A DNA stretch of 64,000 nucleotides, taken from assembly GCF_002514725.1 (NCBI RefSeq), contig NZ_NTLB01000004.1:496001-560000 (forward strand), given 5' to 3'. Within the stretch, counting starts at the first letter, position 1. Each line of letters starts with the position of its first letter. Source of the stretch: Mangrovitalea sediminis (GTDB lineage: Bacteria; Pseudomonadota; Gammaproteobacteria; Pseudomonadales; Oleiphilaceae). The notes beneath the pieces were generated by a model. It was not told where the DNA came from. It saw nothing but the letters and a program-made list of their open reading frames with translations, and did no database searches. Positions 1-8,817 of the stretch are shown one piece after another. The translations under genes and the position numbers were made by a program.

Positions 1-518
1 GCAGGAACCGCTTCGCCCAACATTGCCAGTGCCGTTGCCCGCGCACGCCCCACCAGGCGCGGCAGTACCCAGGTGCCACCGGAATCAGGAACCAGACCGA
101 TCTTGGCAAACGCCTGGACGAACTTCGCCGAACGACCGGCAATAACGATGTCACAAGCCAGCGCGATGTTTGCGCCGGCACCCGCCGCCACACCATTCAC
201 AGCACAGACAACCGGCATGGGAAGCTCACGCAATGCACGAATCAGGGGGTTGTAATACGTCTCAAGCGAGTAGCCCAGATCCGGCATATCGGCATCCGGC
301 GCCACATTGCGATCCGCCAGATCCTGGCCCGCACAGAACCCGCGGCCGTTAGCACCGATCAGAAGCGCACGCACACTGCCATCTTCCCTGATCAGCCTTA
401 ATGCCTCGGCCACCTCTTCGTGCATTTGCTGGTTAAAGCTGTTGAGACGATCGGGCCGGTTGAAGATCAGCCTGGCCACGCCCCCGGCAGAACTGAACTG
501 AATGGTGGAGAAGTCCAT
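1..518 (-). CDS. paaG: PaaG, ring-1,2-epoxyphenylacetyl-CoA isomerase (3' end beyond window)
   Basis: Crotonase-fold enzyme of aerobic phenylacetate breakdown. It converts the ring epoxide made by PaaABCE into the seven-membered oxepin-CoA. About 172 residues are visible from the ATG at 516-518 to the window edge. They include the CoA/oxyanion segment RGFCAGQDLADR near residue 60 and GVAAGAGANIALACD near residue 110, both characteristic of PaaG within the enoyl-CoA hydratase family. The C-terminal part lies outside the window. The gene is divergent from paaY and probably heads a leftward operon that continues beyond the window with other paa genes (inference). A PaaX-like site covers its promoter. 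Confidence 0.88.
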   Translation of the reverse strand, partial: MDFSTIQFSSAGGVARLIFNRPDRLNSFNQQMHEEVAEALRLIREDGSVRALLIGANGRGFCAGQDLADRNVAPDADMPDLGYSLETYYNPLIRALRELPMPVVCAVNGVAAGAGANIALACDIVIAGRSAKFVQAFAKIGLVPDSGGTWVLPRLVGRARATALAMLGEAVP

Positions 519-639
519 AGGCAAGGTCCCGTACTGGAAGGATTTTATTGTTGCGAGAAGACTCGCTCCTCGCAGCCATTGCCGCAACAATGGCAAAACA
601 GGCACCTAATGCGATTTTCACACATCATGGGTGCATTCC

Positions 640-667
640 AGTATATCCATTTTATGACACAGCTCAA
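640..667 (-). promoter_or_regulatory. Candidate sigma70 promoter of paaG
   Basis: On the minus strand TTGAGC (662-667) and TATACT (640-645) are separated by 16 nt, with 4/6 and 5/6 matches to consensus. One half of the PaaX-like inverted repeat lies between the two hexamers, as expected for a repressed promoter. Confidence 0.5.
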
Positions 668-693
668 TACACCAAAAAAACTTTTCTGTATCC
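655..693. promoter_or_regulatory. Candidate PaaX operator before paaG
   Basis: TGACAC (655-660) and GTATCC (688-693) form an imperfect inverted repeat separated by exactly 27 nt. The spacing is the same as at the site before paaA (2756-2794) and as the TGATTC-N27-GAATCA arrangement reported for the E. coli PaaX operator. Each half differs by one base from TGATAC. It overlaps the paaG promoter. Confidence 0.6.
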
Positions 694-809
694 TTTTAAT
701 CCCCAAAGGCCCAACAACATCAATGCCATCAGCAATTTTTAACATTTATTTCAATAGCCTAAGAAATCACACACAGAAGAACAGAAACAGGTAACTGTCA
801 CATCAGCTA

Positions 810-836
810 TTAACAGTATTTTTTTTAGGTTATATT
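810..836 (+). promoter_or_regulatory. Weak candidate promoter of paaY
   Basis: TTAACA (810-815) and TATATT (831-836) each match consensus at 5/6, but the spacing is a short 15 nt. It lies about 60 nt before the paaY start. Confidence 0.35.
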
Positions 837-895
837 TTCATGAGTTTACCCGAAGCATCAGGGGCAAAAATCACCCCAGACAACGGACAGCCACC

Positions 896-1492
896 ATGAC
901 CTGTTATCGCATTGACGGCATTACCCCCGTCGTCCACCCCGACGCCTTCGTTCACCCCGACGCCATACTGATCGGCGATGTTATCGTTGGCCCCGACTGC
1001 TATGTCGGACCGGCTGCCTGCCTGCGCGGCGACTTCGGCAGGATCATTCTCGAGCGCGGCGCCAACATTCAGGACACCTGCGTTATGCACGGGTTTCCAG
1101 GCTCGGACACGGTCATCGAGGAGGACGGTCACATTGGTCATGGCGCCGTACTGCACGGCTGCCGTATTGGGCGAAATGTGCTGGTGGGAATGAATTCGGT
1201 AGTAATGGACAATGCTGTGATCGGGGAAGCATCGATCGTTGCCGCCATGTCATTCGTCAAGGCCGGTTTCAACTGCCCGCCGCGCTCGTTGGTGGCCGGC
1301 TCGCCAGCCACCGTGAAGCGCACCCTGGAAGACAAGGAAATCGATTGGAAAAGCCGGGGGACAAAAGAATATCAGGTGCTGGCCAAACGCAGCCTGGCGA
1401 CCATGGAGGCCTGCCAACCCCTCACAGAAGTGGAAACAGACCGCCAGCGCCTACCGGCCAGCGATCTCAAACCCAAAGACAAAAACGCCTGA
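896..1492 (+). CDS. paaY: PaaY, hexapeptide-repeat thioesterase of phenylacetate metabolism
   Basis: 198-residue left-handed beta-helix protein of the gamma-carbonic-anhydrase-like family. PaaY homologues act as thioesterases on CoA intermediates that would otherwise block the phenylacetate pathway. The hexapeptide repeats run from about residue 10 to 140 (for example [17 protein letters not shown], then [21 protein letters not shown]), followed by the helical tail typical of this trimeric fold. Histidines in CVMHGFPG and [12 protein letters not shown] match the usual metal ligands. The upstream Shine-Dalgarno is poor. It is convergent with paaX, with only 2 nt between the stop codons. Confidence 0.88.
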   Translation: MTCYRIDGITPVVHPDAFVHPDAILIGDVIVGPDCYVGPAACLRGDFGRIILERGANIQDTCVMHGFPGSDTVIEEDGHIGHGAVLHGCRIGRNVLVGMNSVVMDNAVIGEASIVAAMSFVKAGFNCPPRSLVAGSPATVKRTLEDKEIDWKSRGTKEYQVLAKRSLATMEACQPLTEVETDRQRLPASDLKPKDKNA

Positions 1493-1494
1493 TC

Positions 1495-2442
1495 TCAAGC
1501 CAACCCGCCAAAACGCTTGTGAAAGCCAGGATGCGGCGCCGGTAGAGGGCCTTCTGCCGTTTCGAGCTGTTCACTCATCCACTGCTCGGCACCGTCGCAG
1601 GTCAGGCGATACAGATTACGGCAGAGCTGCCGGGCAGCCCGGCCTTCCCAGTCGGATGGCAACAGCTCTTCGGGCAACAGGGGATCGCGCAACAGCACCT
1701 TGCGGTACTCATGGATCAGGAGAATTCGGGCCAGGAAACACTCCTCCGGGTCCAGCGCATCGCGGGTGCGCATCTCGTTCCACAGCGGACGAAACTGTTC
1801 CAGGAAATCCTGATAGCTGGCAGACAGCTGATCGAGATTCCAGGCCTCCCTTACCAGCAGTCGCAGCGGCCGGGAAGCAAAACGCTCCTGTGCTGTCGTA
1901 TCCAGCAGGATAACGTCATCCAGCACATTCATATCCTGCAACTGGGTGACCACATCGGACTTGTCCACGGTGGGGTGAGCCATGATCGTCGGCGCAAAAG
2001 CCCCGAACCCCATCCACTCCAGCTCATCCCGCACAGACTTCCGTCGTTCTACCGACACCTGGTTCAGAATCGCCATGGTCCAGGCGCCCTCCCAGTCCGG
2101 CTGGGATGCGGCATAGACCCGTTTGAACGCCTGCTCAAAGCGACGCCGCCCACTGGCGGTAAGACTGTAATAGCTGCGACGACCGACCTTATCCGTCAGT
2201 AACCAGCCCTCGCGCACCAATCGAAAAACGGACGTCCGCACGAGTCGCTGACTGATCCCGAACGTTTCCAGCAACTGGATCAGGCTGCCCAGCCAGACCG
2301 TCCCTCCACGCGGTGCGATCGCATCACCATAGATGGTAATAATCAGGGAACCGGTTCGCAGCGGTCGCTGAGACTGAAATCGTTCAATCAACTCACCGAG
2401 ATGACCCGTCGGCAGGACAGACTCTGTTTTTGCGCGCTTCAT
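1495..2442 (-). CDS. paaX: PaaX, GntR-like repressor of the paa genes
   Basis: 315 residues, the usual PaaX length. PaaX represses paa operons and is released by phenylacetyl-CoA. The N-terminal winged helix covers about residues 30-100, with the family stretch GSLIITIYGDAIAPRGGTVW, then a recognition region (GISQRLVRTSVFRLVREGWL). The central and C-terminal domains carry WTMAILNQ and the acidic effector-domain segments seen in family members. The gene sits between the two paa transcription units it probably controls. The inverted repeats at 655-693 and 2756-2794 are its likely targets. Confidence 0.92.
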   Translation of the reverse strand: MKRAKTESVLPTGHLGELIERFQSQRPLRTGSLIITIYGDAIAPRGGTVWLGSLIQLLETFGISQRLVRTSVFRLVREGWLLTDKVGRRSYYSLTASGRRRFEQAFKRVYAASQPDWEGAWTMAILNQVSVERRKSVRDELEWMGFGAFAPTIMAHPTVDKSDVVTQLQDMNVLDDVILLDTTAQERFASRPLRLLVREAWNLDQLSASYQDFLEQFRPLWNEMRTRDALDPEECFLARILLIHEYRKVLLRDPLLPEELLPSDWEGRAARQLCRNLYRLTCDGAEQWMSEQLETAEGPLPAPHPGFHKRFGGLA

Positions 2443-2755
2443 CCACTCAACTTCATTATTTAAAACTGCTGAAAAATCACGCCGCAGAAGACGCGACCGC
2501 CGGAGAGATTAGAGAAAAACCTGCGGCCAGACAAGCCACGCTCCAGCACCACACCCAAGCCCGAAACCCGGCTACAACCGCTGATATGATACAGAAATAG
2601 AAGCGTTAACCGCGACAACAGATATTCCTTTTTATTATCGGCCATCACACCATCACCAAACATCACCTCAATACTCAGCCAAAAGTAGCCTTATTAAAGG
2701 ACAGAAATCGCGTCGCCGGGTGCAACAGGTTTTCCGAAACATCTGCGCACTTTTA

Positions 2756-2794
2756 TGATACAAAAAAATGAACTTGATATTTTTAGTCGTATCA
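2756..2794. promoter_or_regulatory. PaaX operator before paaA
   Basis: Perfect inverted repeat TGATAC (2756-2761) and GTATCA (2789-2794) separated by exactly 27 nt. One more base on each side also pairs (ATGATAC/GTATCAT). The geometry equals the known N27 spacing of PaaX sites, and the repeat overlaps the paaA promoter hexamers. Confidence 0.75.
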
Positions 2795-2802
2795 TTTAAA
2801 AA
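2774..2802 (+). promoter_or_regulatory. Candidate promoter of paaABCDEZ
   Basis: TTGATA (2774-2779) is followed after 17 nt by TAAAAA (2797-2802). The right half of the PaaX-like repeat occupies the spacer, so bound PaaX would block polymerase. The leader to the paaA start is about 100 nt. Confidence 0.5.
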
Positions 2803-2909
2803 TAAAGAACTGGCATGTTGGGGTAGCACAGCCGCAGCCAAACACAGAATCACGCAATGAGCCGCCACCCACTTAAACAACAGGCGCGCTCTGCAAAGGA
2901 GACGACTTC

Positions 2910-3902
2910 ATGTACGCACAACTCGTCGACACCGGCGTCAAACGCGTCAAATCACTCGATGAAATGACACCGGAAGAACGGGCATTCCAGGAAAAGGTCG
3001 ATGCGGATATCAAAATCGAGCCTAAGAACTGGATGCCGGAGGGTTACAGACGCACCTTGATCCGCCAGATCTCCCAGCACGCCCACTCCGAAGTCGTCGG
3101 CATGCTGCCTGAGGGTAACTGGCTGACACGTGCACCCAGCCTGAAGCGGAAACTCCAGCTGATGGCCAAGATTCAGGACGAGGCCGGCCACGGGCTTTAC
3201 TTGTACAGCGCGATGGAGACCCTGGGTGCGGACCGTGACGAGGAAATCGAAAAACTGCACGCCGGCAAGGTGAAGTATTCCAGCATTTTCAATTATCCGA
3301 CCCTTAACTGGGCGGATATCGGTGCCATCGGCTGGCTGGTGGACGGTGCCGCCATCGTCAATCAGGTTGCCCTTCAGCGAACCTCCTATGGCCCTTACTC
3401 GAGAGCCATGATCCGCATCTGTAAGGAAGAGAGTTTCCACCAGCGCCAGGGCTACGACATCCTGCTCACCATGATGCGCGAGGGTAACGATGCGCAGAAA
3501 GCCATGGTGCAGGACGCCATCAACCGTTTCTGGTGGCCCTCGCTGATGATGTTCGGCCCGCACGATGCCGACTCGCCCAACAGCGCACAGTCCATGAGCT
3601 GGAAAATCAAACGTCATACGAATGACGAACTGCGCCAGCGATTCCTGGACCAGACGGTTCCGCAGTTGGAGTTCCTGGGCTGCACCGCACCGGACCCGGA
3701 CCTGAAGTGGAATGAGAAAACCGGTCACTACGATTTTGGCCCGATCGACTGGGCAGAGTTCTATGCAGTGATTGCCGGCAACGGCCCCTGCAACCGCGAG
3801 CGCCTGGAAACCCGGCGCAATGCTATCGAAGACGGCCAATGGGTCCGTGAGGCGGCTACCGCCCATGCGGCCAAACGCGCCAAGAAACAGACAGCGGCCT
3901 GA
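2910..3902 (+). CDS. paaA: PaaA, catalytic subunit of phenylacetyl-CoA 1,2-epoxidase
   Basis: 330 residues. Ferritin-like di-iron oxygenase subunit that, with PaaC, PaaB and the reductase PaaE, inserts one oxygen atom into the aromatic ring of phenylacetyl-CoA. Two ExxH iron-binding motifs are visible, E91-AG-H94 and E174-SF-H177, inside four-helix-bundle sequence, with the family-typical [21 protein letters not shown] before them. AAGGAG (2896-2901) lies 8 nt before the ATG. It is the first gene of the rightward operon and is followed after 13 nt by paaB. Confidence 0.97.
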   Translation: MYAQLVDTGVKRVKSLDEMTPEERAFQEKVDADIKIEPKNWMPEGYRRTLIRQISQHAHSEVVGMLPEGNWLTRAPSLKRKLQLMAKIQDEAGHGLYLYSAMETLGADRDEEIEKLHAGKVKYSSIFNYPTLNWADIGAIGWLVDGAAIVNQVALQRTSYGPYSRAMIRICKEESFHQRQGYDILLTMMREGNDAQKAMVQDAINRFWWPSLMMFGPHDADSPNSAQSMSWKIKRHTNDELRQRFLDQTVPQLEFLGCTAPDPDLKWNEKTGHYDFGPIDWAEFYAVIAGNGPCNRERLETRRNAIEDGQWVREAATAHAAKRAKKQTAA

Positions 3903-3915
3903 AGGAGACCCGACC

Positions 3916-4197
3916 ATGGCTGAGTGGACCCTTTTCGAAGTTTTCGTGCGCAGCAAGCACGGCCTGAATCACAAGCACGTTGGCAGCGTTCATGCCGCCG
4001 ACGCGGAAATGGCACTGGAAAATGCCCGTGACCTTTACACCCGTCGTAACGAAGGTGTGAGCATCTGGGTGGTGCCTTCAGCAGCCATCACTGCCACGGC
4101 GAGCGATGAGAAAGAGCCTTTCTTCGATCCTTCCGAAGACAAAATCTACCGGCATGCCAGTTTCTACCAGCTGCCGAAAGAAGTGGATCAGATGTGA
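3916..4197 (+). CDS. paaB: PaaB, structural subunit of phenylacetyl-CoA epoxidase
   Basis: 93 residues, matching the family. PaaB is a small subunit that bridges PaaAC heterodimers in the epoxidase complex. The recognisable stretches are WTLFEVFVRSKHGLNHKHVG at the N terminus and WVVPSAAI near residue 50. An in-frame upstream extension exists, but the ATG at 3916 follows GAAGGAGACCCGACC and gives the family length. Its stop codon almost touches the paaC ribosome-binding site. Confidence 0.95.
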   Translation: MAEWTLFEVFVRSKHGLNHKHVGSVHAADAEMALENARDLYTRRNEGVSIWVVPSAAITATASDEKEPFFDPSEDKIYRHASFYQLPKEVDQM

Positions 4198-4208
4198 GGA
4201 CGCGGTCA

Positions 4209-4970
4209 ATGAGCCAACGTAATGATCTGGCGGAATACCTGCTGCGCCTCGGCGACAGTGCGCTGGTCACCGGCCAGCGGCTGTGTGAGTGGTGCGGCCG
4301 GGCGCCGGCGCTGGAAGAAGAGCTGGCGCTGATGAATGTGGGGCTGGACCTGATTGGTCAGGCCCGCGGCTGGTACGACTATGCCGCCGAACTTCTGGAC
4401 GACGGTCGTAACGCCGATGCCCTCGCTTTCAAGCGAGAAGAACGCGATTTCCGTAACCTGCTGATCGTAGAACAGCCAAACGGCGACTATGCCATCACCA
4501 CCTTGAAGCTGTTTTTCTACGATGCCTGGCATTTGCCGACACTGGAACAGTTGAGCGAATCCAGCGACGAACGCATTGCCGGTGTCGCGGGCAAGGCGCT
4601 GAAGGAAGCTCGTTACCATTTCAAGCGCTCCAGTGAGTGGGTTATCCGACTGGGCGACGGTACTGATGAAAGCCATCGCCGTATCTCGGACGCTGTCGAT
4701 CGCCTCTGGCGCTATACGATCGAGATGGTCAACATCGATCCCCTGGAGCAGGAACTGGCGAAAACCGGTCTCGCGGCCGATCCGGCCTTTGTGGCTGAAC
4801 AGTGGCAAGCGCGCGTGGCTAAGGTCTTCGAGGAAGCCACACTGAAGCTTCCCGAACCGGCGGTCCCCTTCTACCTGAATGGTCGCCAGGGACTGCACAC
4901 TGAGCATCTTGGCCAGTTGCTGGCAGAGATGCAGTTCCTGCCAAGAGCCTATCCCGATGCTACCTGGTGA
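4209..4970 (+). CDS. paaC: PaaC, structural subunit of phenylacetyl-CoA epoxidase
   Basis: 253 residues. PaaC is a ferritin-like paralogue of PaaA that lacks a working di-iron centre and forms the heterodimer with it. The family signature ALVTGQRLCEWCGRAPALEE appears near residues 17-40, followed by NVGLDLIGQAR and YDAWHLPTLEQL. A GTG at 4194 is in frame upstream, but ATG 4209 is preceded by GAGGACG from the paaB stop region and gives the expected N terminus. The 3' end overlaps paaD by 14 nt, suggesting translational coupling. Confidence 0.95.
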   Translation: MSQRNDLAEYLLRLGDSALVTGQRLCEWCGRAPALEEELALMNVGLDLIGQARGWYDYAAELLDDGRNADALAFKREERDFRNLLIVEQPNGDYAITTLKLFFYDAWHLPTLEQLSESSDERIAGVAGKALKEARYHFKRSSEWVIRLGDGTDESHRRISDAVDRLWRYTIEMVNIDPLEQELAKTGLAADPAFVAEQWQARVAKVFEEATLKLPEPAVPFYLNGRQGLHTEHLGQLLAEMQFLPRAYPDATW

Positions 4971-5490
4971 TCTGATCGCCCGCGAATCGGCCTTCGACGA
5001 GCGTACGGCACAGGACCTTCCTGCCGCCTGGGACTGCCTGGGCCAGGTTATGGACCCGGAAGTTCCGGTGGTCAGTGTCGTCGACTTGGGCATGGTGCGA
5101 GATGTGGAGTGGGTCGACGACCACATCCGGGTGAAGGTCAGCCCGACCTATTCGGGCTGCCCGGCCACTGAGCTGATTGAACAGCTGATCGCCGAAGCCC
5201 TGATGGAAGCCGGCTTCCGGAACCCCCAGATTGAACGGGTTCTGGCGCCGGCCTGGACGACCGATTGGATCACCGAGCAGGGACGTGAGCATCTGCGAGC
5301 CTATGGCATTGCGCCCCCAGCGGGTAGCGGCAAACGCGCTCTGATCGACGCTGAGACTCCGGTCATTACCTGCCCGCATTGCGGAAGCCAGGATACCGAG
5401 GTCGTCAGCCAGTTTGGTTCAACGGCCTGCAAGGCGCTCTATCGCTGCCGCAGTTGCCAGGAACCCTTTGACTATTTCAAGTGCATCTAG
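4957..5490 (+). CDS. paaD: PaaD, Fe-S/metal-sulfur assembly-type factor of the epoxidase
   Basis: 177 residues. PaaD has an N-terminal MIP18/DUF59 domain (DPEVPVVSVVDLGMVRDV near residue 34 and SPTYSGCPATELIEQ near 66) and a C-terminal zinc-ribbon-like part with CPHCGSQDTE and CRSC plus a final Cys close to the end. It is required for the epoxidase but is not a subunit of the core complex; a role in maturing the PaaE Fe-S cluster is inferred in the literature. ATG 4957 lies inside the paaC end (14-nt overlap) and was chosen over longer in-frame starts because the product then matches family length. Confidence 0.93.
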   Translation: MLPGDLIARESAFDERTAQDLPAAWDCLGQVMDPEVPVVSVVDLGMVRDVEWVDDHIRVKVSPTYSGCPATELIEQLIAEALMEAGFRNPQIERVLAPAWTTDWITEQGREHLRAYGIAPPAGSGKRALIDAETPVITCPHCGSQDTEVVSQFGSTACKALYRCRSCQEPFDYFKCI

Positions 5491-5547
5491 GGGGCGCGAA
5501 GCCGCTCCCCAGACCGGCCAGAACCCCATTTACGGGAGAACACGAGG

Positions 5548-6621
5548 ATGAATCACTTCCATACGCTGACCATTCGTGAGGTCCAGCCGGAGACCCGGGA
5601 TGCCGTCTCCATAGCCTTCGACGTGCCCTCCGACCTGAAGGACACGTTCAAGTTCACCCAGGGACAGCACCTGGTAGTACGAGCCCAGCTCGACGGCGAG
5701 GAAGTCCGTCGCTCCTACTCCATCTGCACCGGTGTCGACGACGGCGAGCTGCGCATTGCGATCAAGCGTGTACCCGGCGGCGTCTTCTCCAACTATGCCG
5801 GTACCCAGTTGCAGGCCGGTGACGCCATGGAAGTCATGGCGCCGTCCGGACAGTTCTTCATCCAACTGGACCCTTCCCGGCAGGGACAGTACCTGGCCGT
5901 GGCAGCCGGCAGTGGTATCACGCCGATCCTGTCGATCATCAAAACCACCCTGGCGCGGGAACCGAACAGTCAGTTCACGTTGATTTACGGTAACCGCGCC
6001 ACCTCCTCGACGATGTTCCGGGAAGCCCTGGAAGACCTGAAAAACACTTACATGGGTCGGTTCAACCTGATTTTCATGTTCAGCCGGGAGCAACAGGACA
6101 TCGAGCTGTACAACGGCCGCATCGATGCTGAAAAGTGTGCCCAACTGTTCCGTCGCTGGATCGATGTGCCCAAGCTGGATGCCGCCTTTATCTGCGGACC
6201 TCAGGGCATGAGCGAAACGGTGCGCGATCAGCTCAAGGAATTCGGCCTGGCGCCGGAGCGCATCCATTTCGAACTGTTCGGTGTCGCTGGAGGCCCCCGT
6301 CGTCACCGGGCGGAGACACCGGCGAACGAAACCGGCGAGGCGACCAAGGTCACCATTATCAACGATGGCCGCGCCATCGAATTCGACCTGCCGCGCAACA
6401 CGCAGAGCCTGCTGGATGCCGGTAAAGAACACGGTGCCGACCTGCCCTTCTCCTGCAAAGCGGGCGTTTGCTCGACCTGCAAGTGCAAGGTCATCGAAGG
6501 TGAAGTGGAGATGGACAGCAACTTTGCGCTGGAGGATTACGAGGTGGCTGCCGGTTACGTGCTGTCCTGCCAGTCCTATCCGGTCAGCGACAAAGTGGTT
6601 CTCGATTACGACCAACACTGA
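5548..6621 (+). CDS. paaE: PaaE, NADPH-dependent reductase of phenylacetyl-CoA epoxidase
   Basis: 357 residues. It passes electrons from NADPH through FAD and a 2Fe-2S cluster to the PaaA di-iron site. Domains in order are the FAD-binding barrel with RSYS at 55-58, the NAD(P)-binding Rossmann part with GSGITPILSI near 130 and CGPQGM near 215, and a C-terminal plant-type ferredoxin domain with Cys303, Cys308, Cys311 and Cys341. It follows paaD after 57 nt. Confidence 0.96.
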   Translation: MNHFHTLTIREVQPETRDAVSIAFDVPSDLKDTFKFTQGQHLVVRAQLDGEEVRRSYSICTGVDDGELRIAIKRVPGGVFSNYAGTQLQAGDAMEVMAPSGQFFIQLDPSRQGQYLAVAAGSGITPILSIIKTTLAREPNSQFTLIYGNRATSSTMFREALEDLKNTYMGRFNLIFMFSREQQDIELYNGRIDAEKCAQLFRRWIDVPKLDAAFICGPQGMSETVRDQLKEFGLAPERIHFELFGVAGGPRRHRAETPANETGEATKVTIINDGRAIEFDLPRNTQSLLDAGKEHGADLPFSCKAGVCSTCKCKVIEGEVEMDSNFALEDYEVAAGYVLSCQSYPVSDKVVLDYDQH

Positions 6622-6653
6622 CCGTCACCCACATACCAATAGGAAGGATTTTC

Positions 6654-8696
6654 ATGTCAACGCTGCAAAGTTTCCTGGGTGGCCGCTGGATTGGCGAGCA
6701 AGCCGACAAACCGCTGCGGAGCGCCGTGAACGGCGACGTTGTCGCCCATACCCATGCCGAAACACCGGATTTTGCCGCTGCGGTGCGTTTTGCCCGTGAG
6801 CGAGGCGTTCCCGCATTGCTGGAACTGGATTTCCAGACACGCGCCCAGCGCCTGAAAGCCCTGGCGGCATACCTGCAGGAAAACAAGGAGAAGTTGTACG
6901 CCATCTCCGCCCACACCGGTGCAACCCGCGCCGACGGCTGGATCGATATCGAAGGCGGCTACGGAACCCTGTACGCCTATGCCAGCATGGGACGCCGTGA
7001 ACTGCCCTCCGGCAACGTCGTTCACGAAGGCCCCGCCATGCAACTCGGTAAGGAAGGCCATTTTGCCGGCAGCCATATCCTGGTGCCGCGCCGGGGCGTG
7101 GCCGTCCATATCAATGCGTTCAACTTCCCGATCTGGGGCATGCTTGAGAAATTCGCGCCATCCTTCCTGGCGGGCATGCCTTGTATCGTCAAACCTGCCA
7201 CGTCGACCTCCTATCTGACCGAAGCAGCCGTGCGCATGATGGAAGAGTCCGGTCTGTTGCCGGAAGGTGCCCTGCAACTGATTGTCGGTGGCACGGGTGA
7301 CCTGCTCGACCACCTGGACGGTCAGGATATGGTGACCTTCACCGGCTCAGCCTCGACGGCGGCAAAACTGCGCGCCCATCCTGGCCTGATTGCCAACTCG
7401 GTACCGTTCAACGCCGAAGCGGATTCCCTGAACAGCGCCATCCTGGCGCCGGACGTCACTCCGGACGACGAGGAATTTGGCCTGTTCGTGCGCGAAGTGG
7501 CGCGGGAAATGACAGCTAAGGCCGGCCAGAAGTGTACCGCCATCCGCCGCGTCCTGGTGCCCCGCGACCGTCTCGATGCCGTCAGTAGCGCATTGCGCGA
7601 ACGCCTGACCCGCATTGTGATCGGAGACCCTGCCGCGGAAGGCGTCAAGATGGGAGCACTGGCCTCCCACGATCAGGTGCGGGATGTGCAGGCACAGGTA
7701 GACCGCCTGTTGGAAACCTGCGAAGTGGTCTATGGCGCGGCAGACGGTTTCAAACCGGTGGGAGACAAGGCCAGTGAGGGCGCATTCTTCTGCCCCACAC
7801 TGCTGTTGTGCAATCAGCCTCAATGCGAAGGCGGCGCTCACGATATCGAGGCCTTCGGGCCGATCAGCACCCTGATGCCCTATGACGATATCGAAGAAGC
7901 CGTGGCCCTGACCGCCAAAGGCAAAGGCAGCCTGGTCACCACCCTGGCCACCAAGGATCCGGCCATAGCCGCCAAAGTGATTCCGGCAGCCGCCGCCTAC
8001 CATGGCCGCCTGCTGATCCTCGACCGGGAAGCCGCGAAGGAGTCCACCGGCCACGGTTCACCACTACCAATGCTGAAACATGGCGGCCCCGGACGTGCGG
8101 GAGGCGGTGAAGAGCTGGGCGGTATCCGTTCAGTCAAACATTACCTGCAGCGCACAGCGATTCAGGGTTCACCGACCATGCTGGGTGCAGTGACCGGCGA
8201 ATATGTGCGCGGCGGTGCCGTGATCGAAACTGAAGTGCATCCGTTCCGCCGATACTTCGAAGACCTGGCCATCAGCGAGTCGCTGCTGACCCATCGGCGC
8301 ACAGTGACCGAAGCGGATATCGTCAACTTCGGCTGCCTGTCGGGCGACCATTTCTACATGCATTTCGACGATATCGCGGCCCGGGAATCCCAGTTCGGTG
8401 CCCGTATCGCCCACGGCTACTTCGTGCTGTCGGCGGCGGCCGGCCTGTTTGTCTCTCCGGCACCGGGTCCCGTGCTGGCCAACTACGGCCTGGAAACCCT
8501 GCGCTTCGTCAATCCTGTGCATATCGGCGACACCATTCAGGCTCGCCTGACCTGTAAGCGCAAGATCGATCAGGGCAAGGCCGCACCGGATGGTACGCCG
8601 CAAGGCGTGGTGGTCTGGGACGTGCAGGTGTTCAACCAGAACAGTGAACTGGTGGCCAGCTACGACATCCTGACCCTCGTGGCCAAGCACGGGTAA
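6654..8696 (+). CDS. paaZ: PaaZ, bifunctional oxepin-CoA hydrolase / semialdehyde dehydrogenase
   Basis: 680-residue fusion. The C-terminal MaoC-type hotdog hydratase (about 535-680, with Asp565-His566 in LSGDHF) opens the oxepin-CoA ring. The N-terminal aldehyde dehydrogenase (about 1-520) oxidises the reactive semialdehyde, with catalytic Glu255 (NAEADSLN) and Cys294 (GQKC). All these residues are present, so both steps should work. RBS AGGAAGG stands before ATG 6654. It is the last gene of the rightward paa operon and is followed by two tandem terminators. Downstream beta-oxidation genes are not in this window apart from paaG. Confidence 0.96.
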   Translation: MSTLQSFLGGRWIGEQADKPLRSAVNGDVVAHTHAETPDFAAAVRFARERGVPALLELDFQTRAQRLKALAAYLQENKEKLYAISAHTGATRADGWIDIEGGYGTLYAYASMGRRELPSGNVVHEGPAMQLGKEGHFAGSHILVPRRGVAVHINAFNFPIWGMLEKFAPSFLAGMPCIVKPATSTSYLTEAAVRMMEESGLLPEGALQLIVGGTGDLLDHLDGQDMVTFTGSASTAAKLRAHPGLIANSVPFNAEADSLNSAILAPDVTPDDEEFGLFVREVAREMTAKAGQKCTAIRRVLVPRDRLDAVSSALRERLTRIVIGDPAAEGVKMGALASHDQVRDVQAQVDRLLETCEVVYGAADGFKPVGDKASEGAFFCPTLLLCNQPQCEGGAHDIEAFGPISTLMPYDDIEEAVALTAKGKGSLVTTLATKDPAIAAKVIPAAAAYHGRLLILDREAAKESTGHGSPLPMLKHGGPGRAGGGEELGGIRSVKHYLQRTAIQGSPTMLGAVTGEYVRGGAVIETEVHPFRRYFEDLAISESLLTHRRTVTEADIVNFGCLSGDHFYMHFDDIAARESQFGARIAHGYFVLSAAAGLFVSPAPGPVLANYGLETLRFVNPVHIGDTIQARLTCKRKIDQGKAAPDGTPQGVVVWDVQVFNQNSELVASYDILTLVAKHG

Positions 8697-8708
8697 CCTC
8701 CCTTTTAC

Positions 8709-8736
8709 TCGCCGCCGGATCCGGCGGCGATTTTTT
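8709..8736 (+). terminator. Terminator 1 of the paaA-Z operon
   Basis: Perfect palindrome TCGCCGCC-GGATCC-GGCGGCGA (8709-8730) followed by six T residues, starting 13 nt after the paaZ stop. Confidence 0.88.
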
Positions 8737-8747
8737 CGGTTCCCCTT

Positions 8748-8775
8748 GGGGGCGTCTGGGTACGTCCCCTTTTTT
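8748..8775 (+). terminator. Terminator 2 of the paaA-Z operon
   Basis: A GGGGGCGT / ACGTCCCC stem with a six-base loop and one G-T pair (8748-8769) is followed by six T residues. It lies in tandem with the first terminator and facing the convergent kinase gene. Confidence 0.7.
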
Positions 8776-8817
8776 GTGCCGTCAATTCGGCCTGTCCCGC
8801 CACCCAGACCGCAACAC

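Larger units (their letters stand above)
519..895. other. Divergent paaG/paaY regulatory region (377 nt, no gene)
   Basis: AT-rich stretch between two divergent starts. It holds the paaG promoter, the PaaX-like site and a weak promoter for paaY. Short reading frames here have neither ribosome-binding sites nor recognisable content, and I do not call them genes. Confidence 0.7.
2443..2909. other. paaX/paaA intergenic regulatory region (467 nt, no gene)
   Basis: AT-rich compared with the flanking genes. It contains the candidate PaaX operator and promoter of paaA (2756-2802), a single unpaired TGATAC at 2587-2592, and the long leader of paaA. No credible coding frame is seen. Confidence 0.7.

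Noticed and set aside
2952-3956. 334-codon minus-strand open frame opposite paaA
   Set aside because: Shadow of paaA; no domain, and it would interrupt a clear paa operon.
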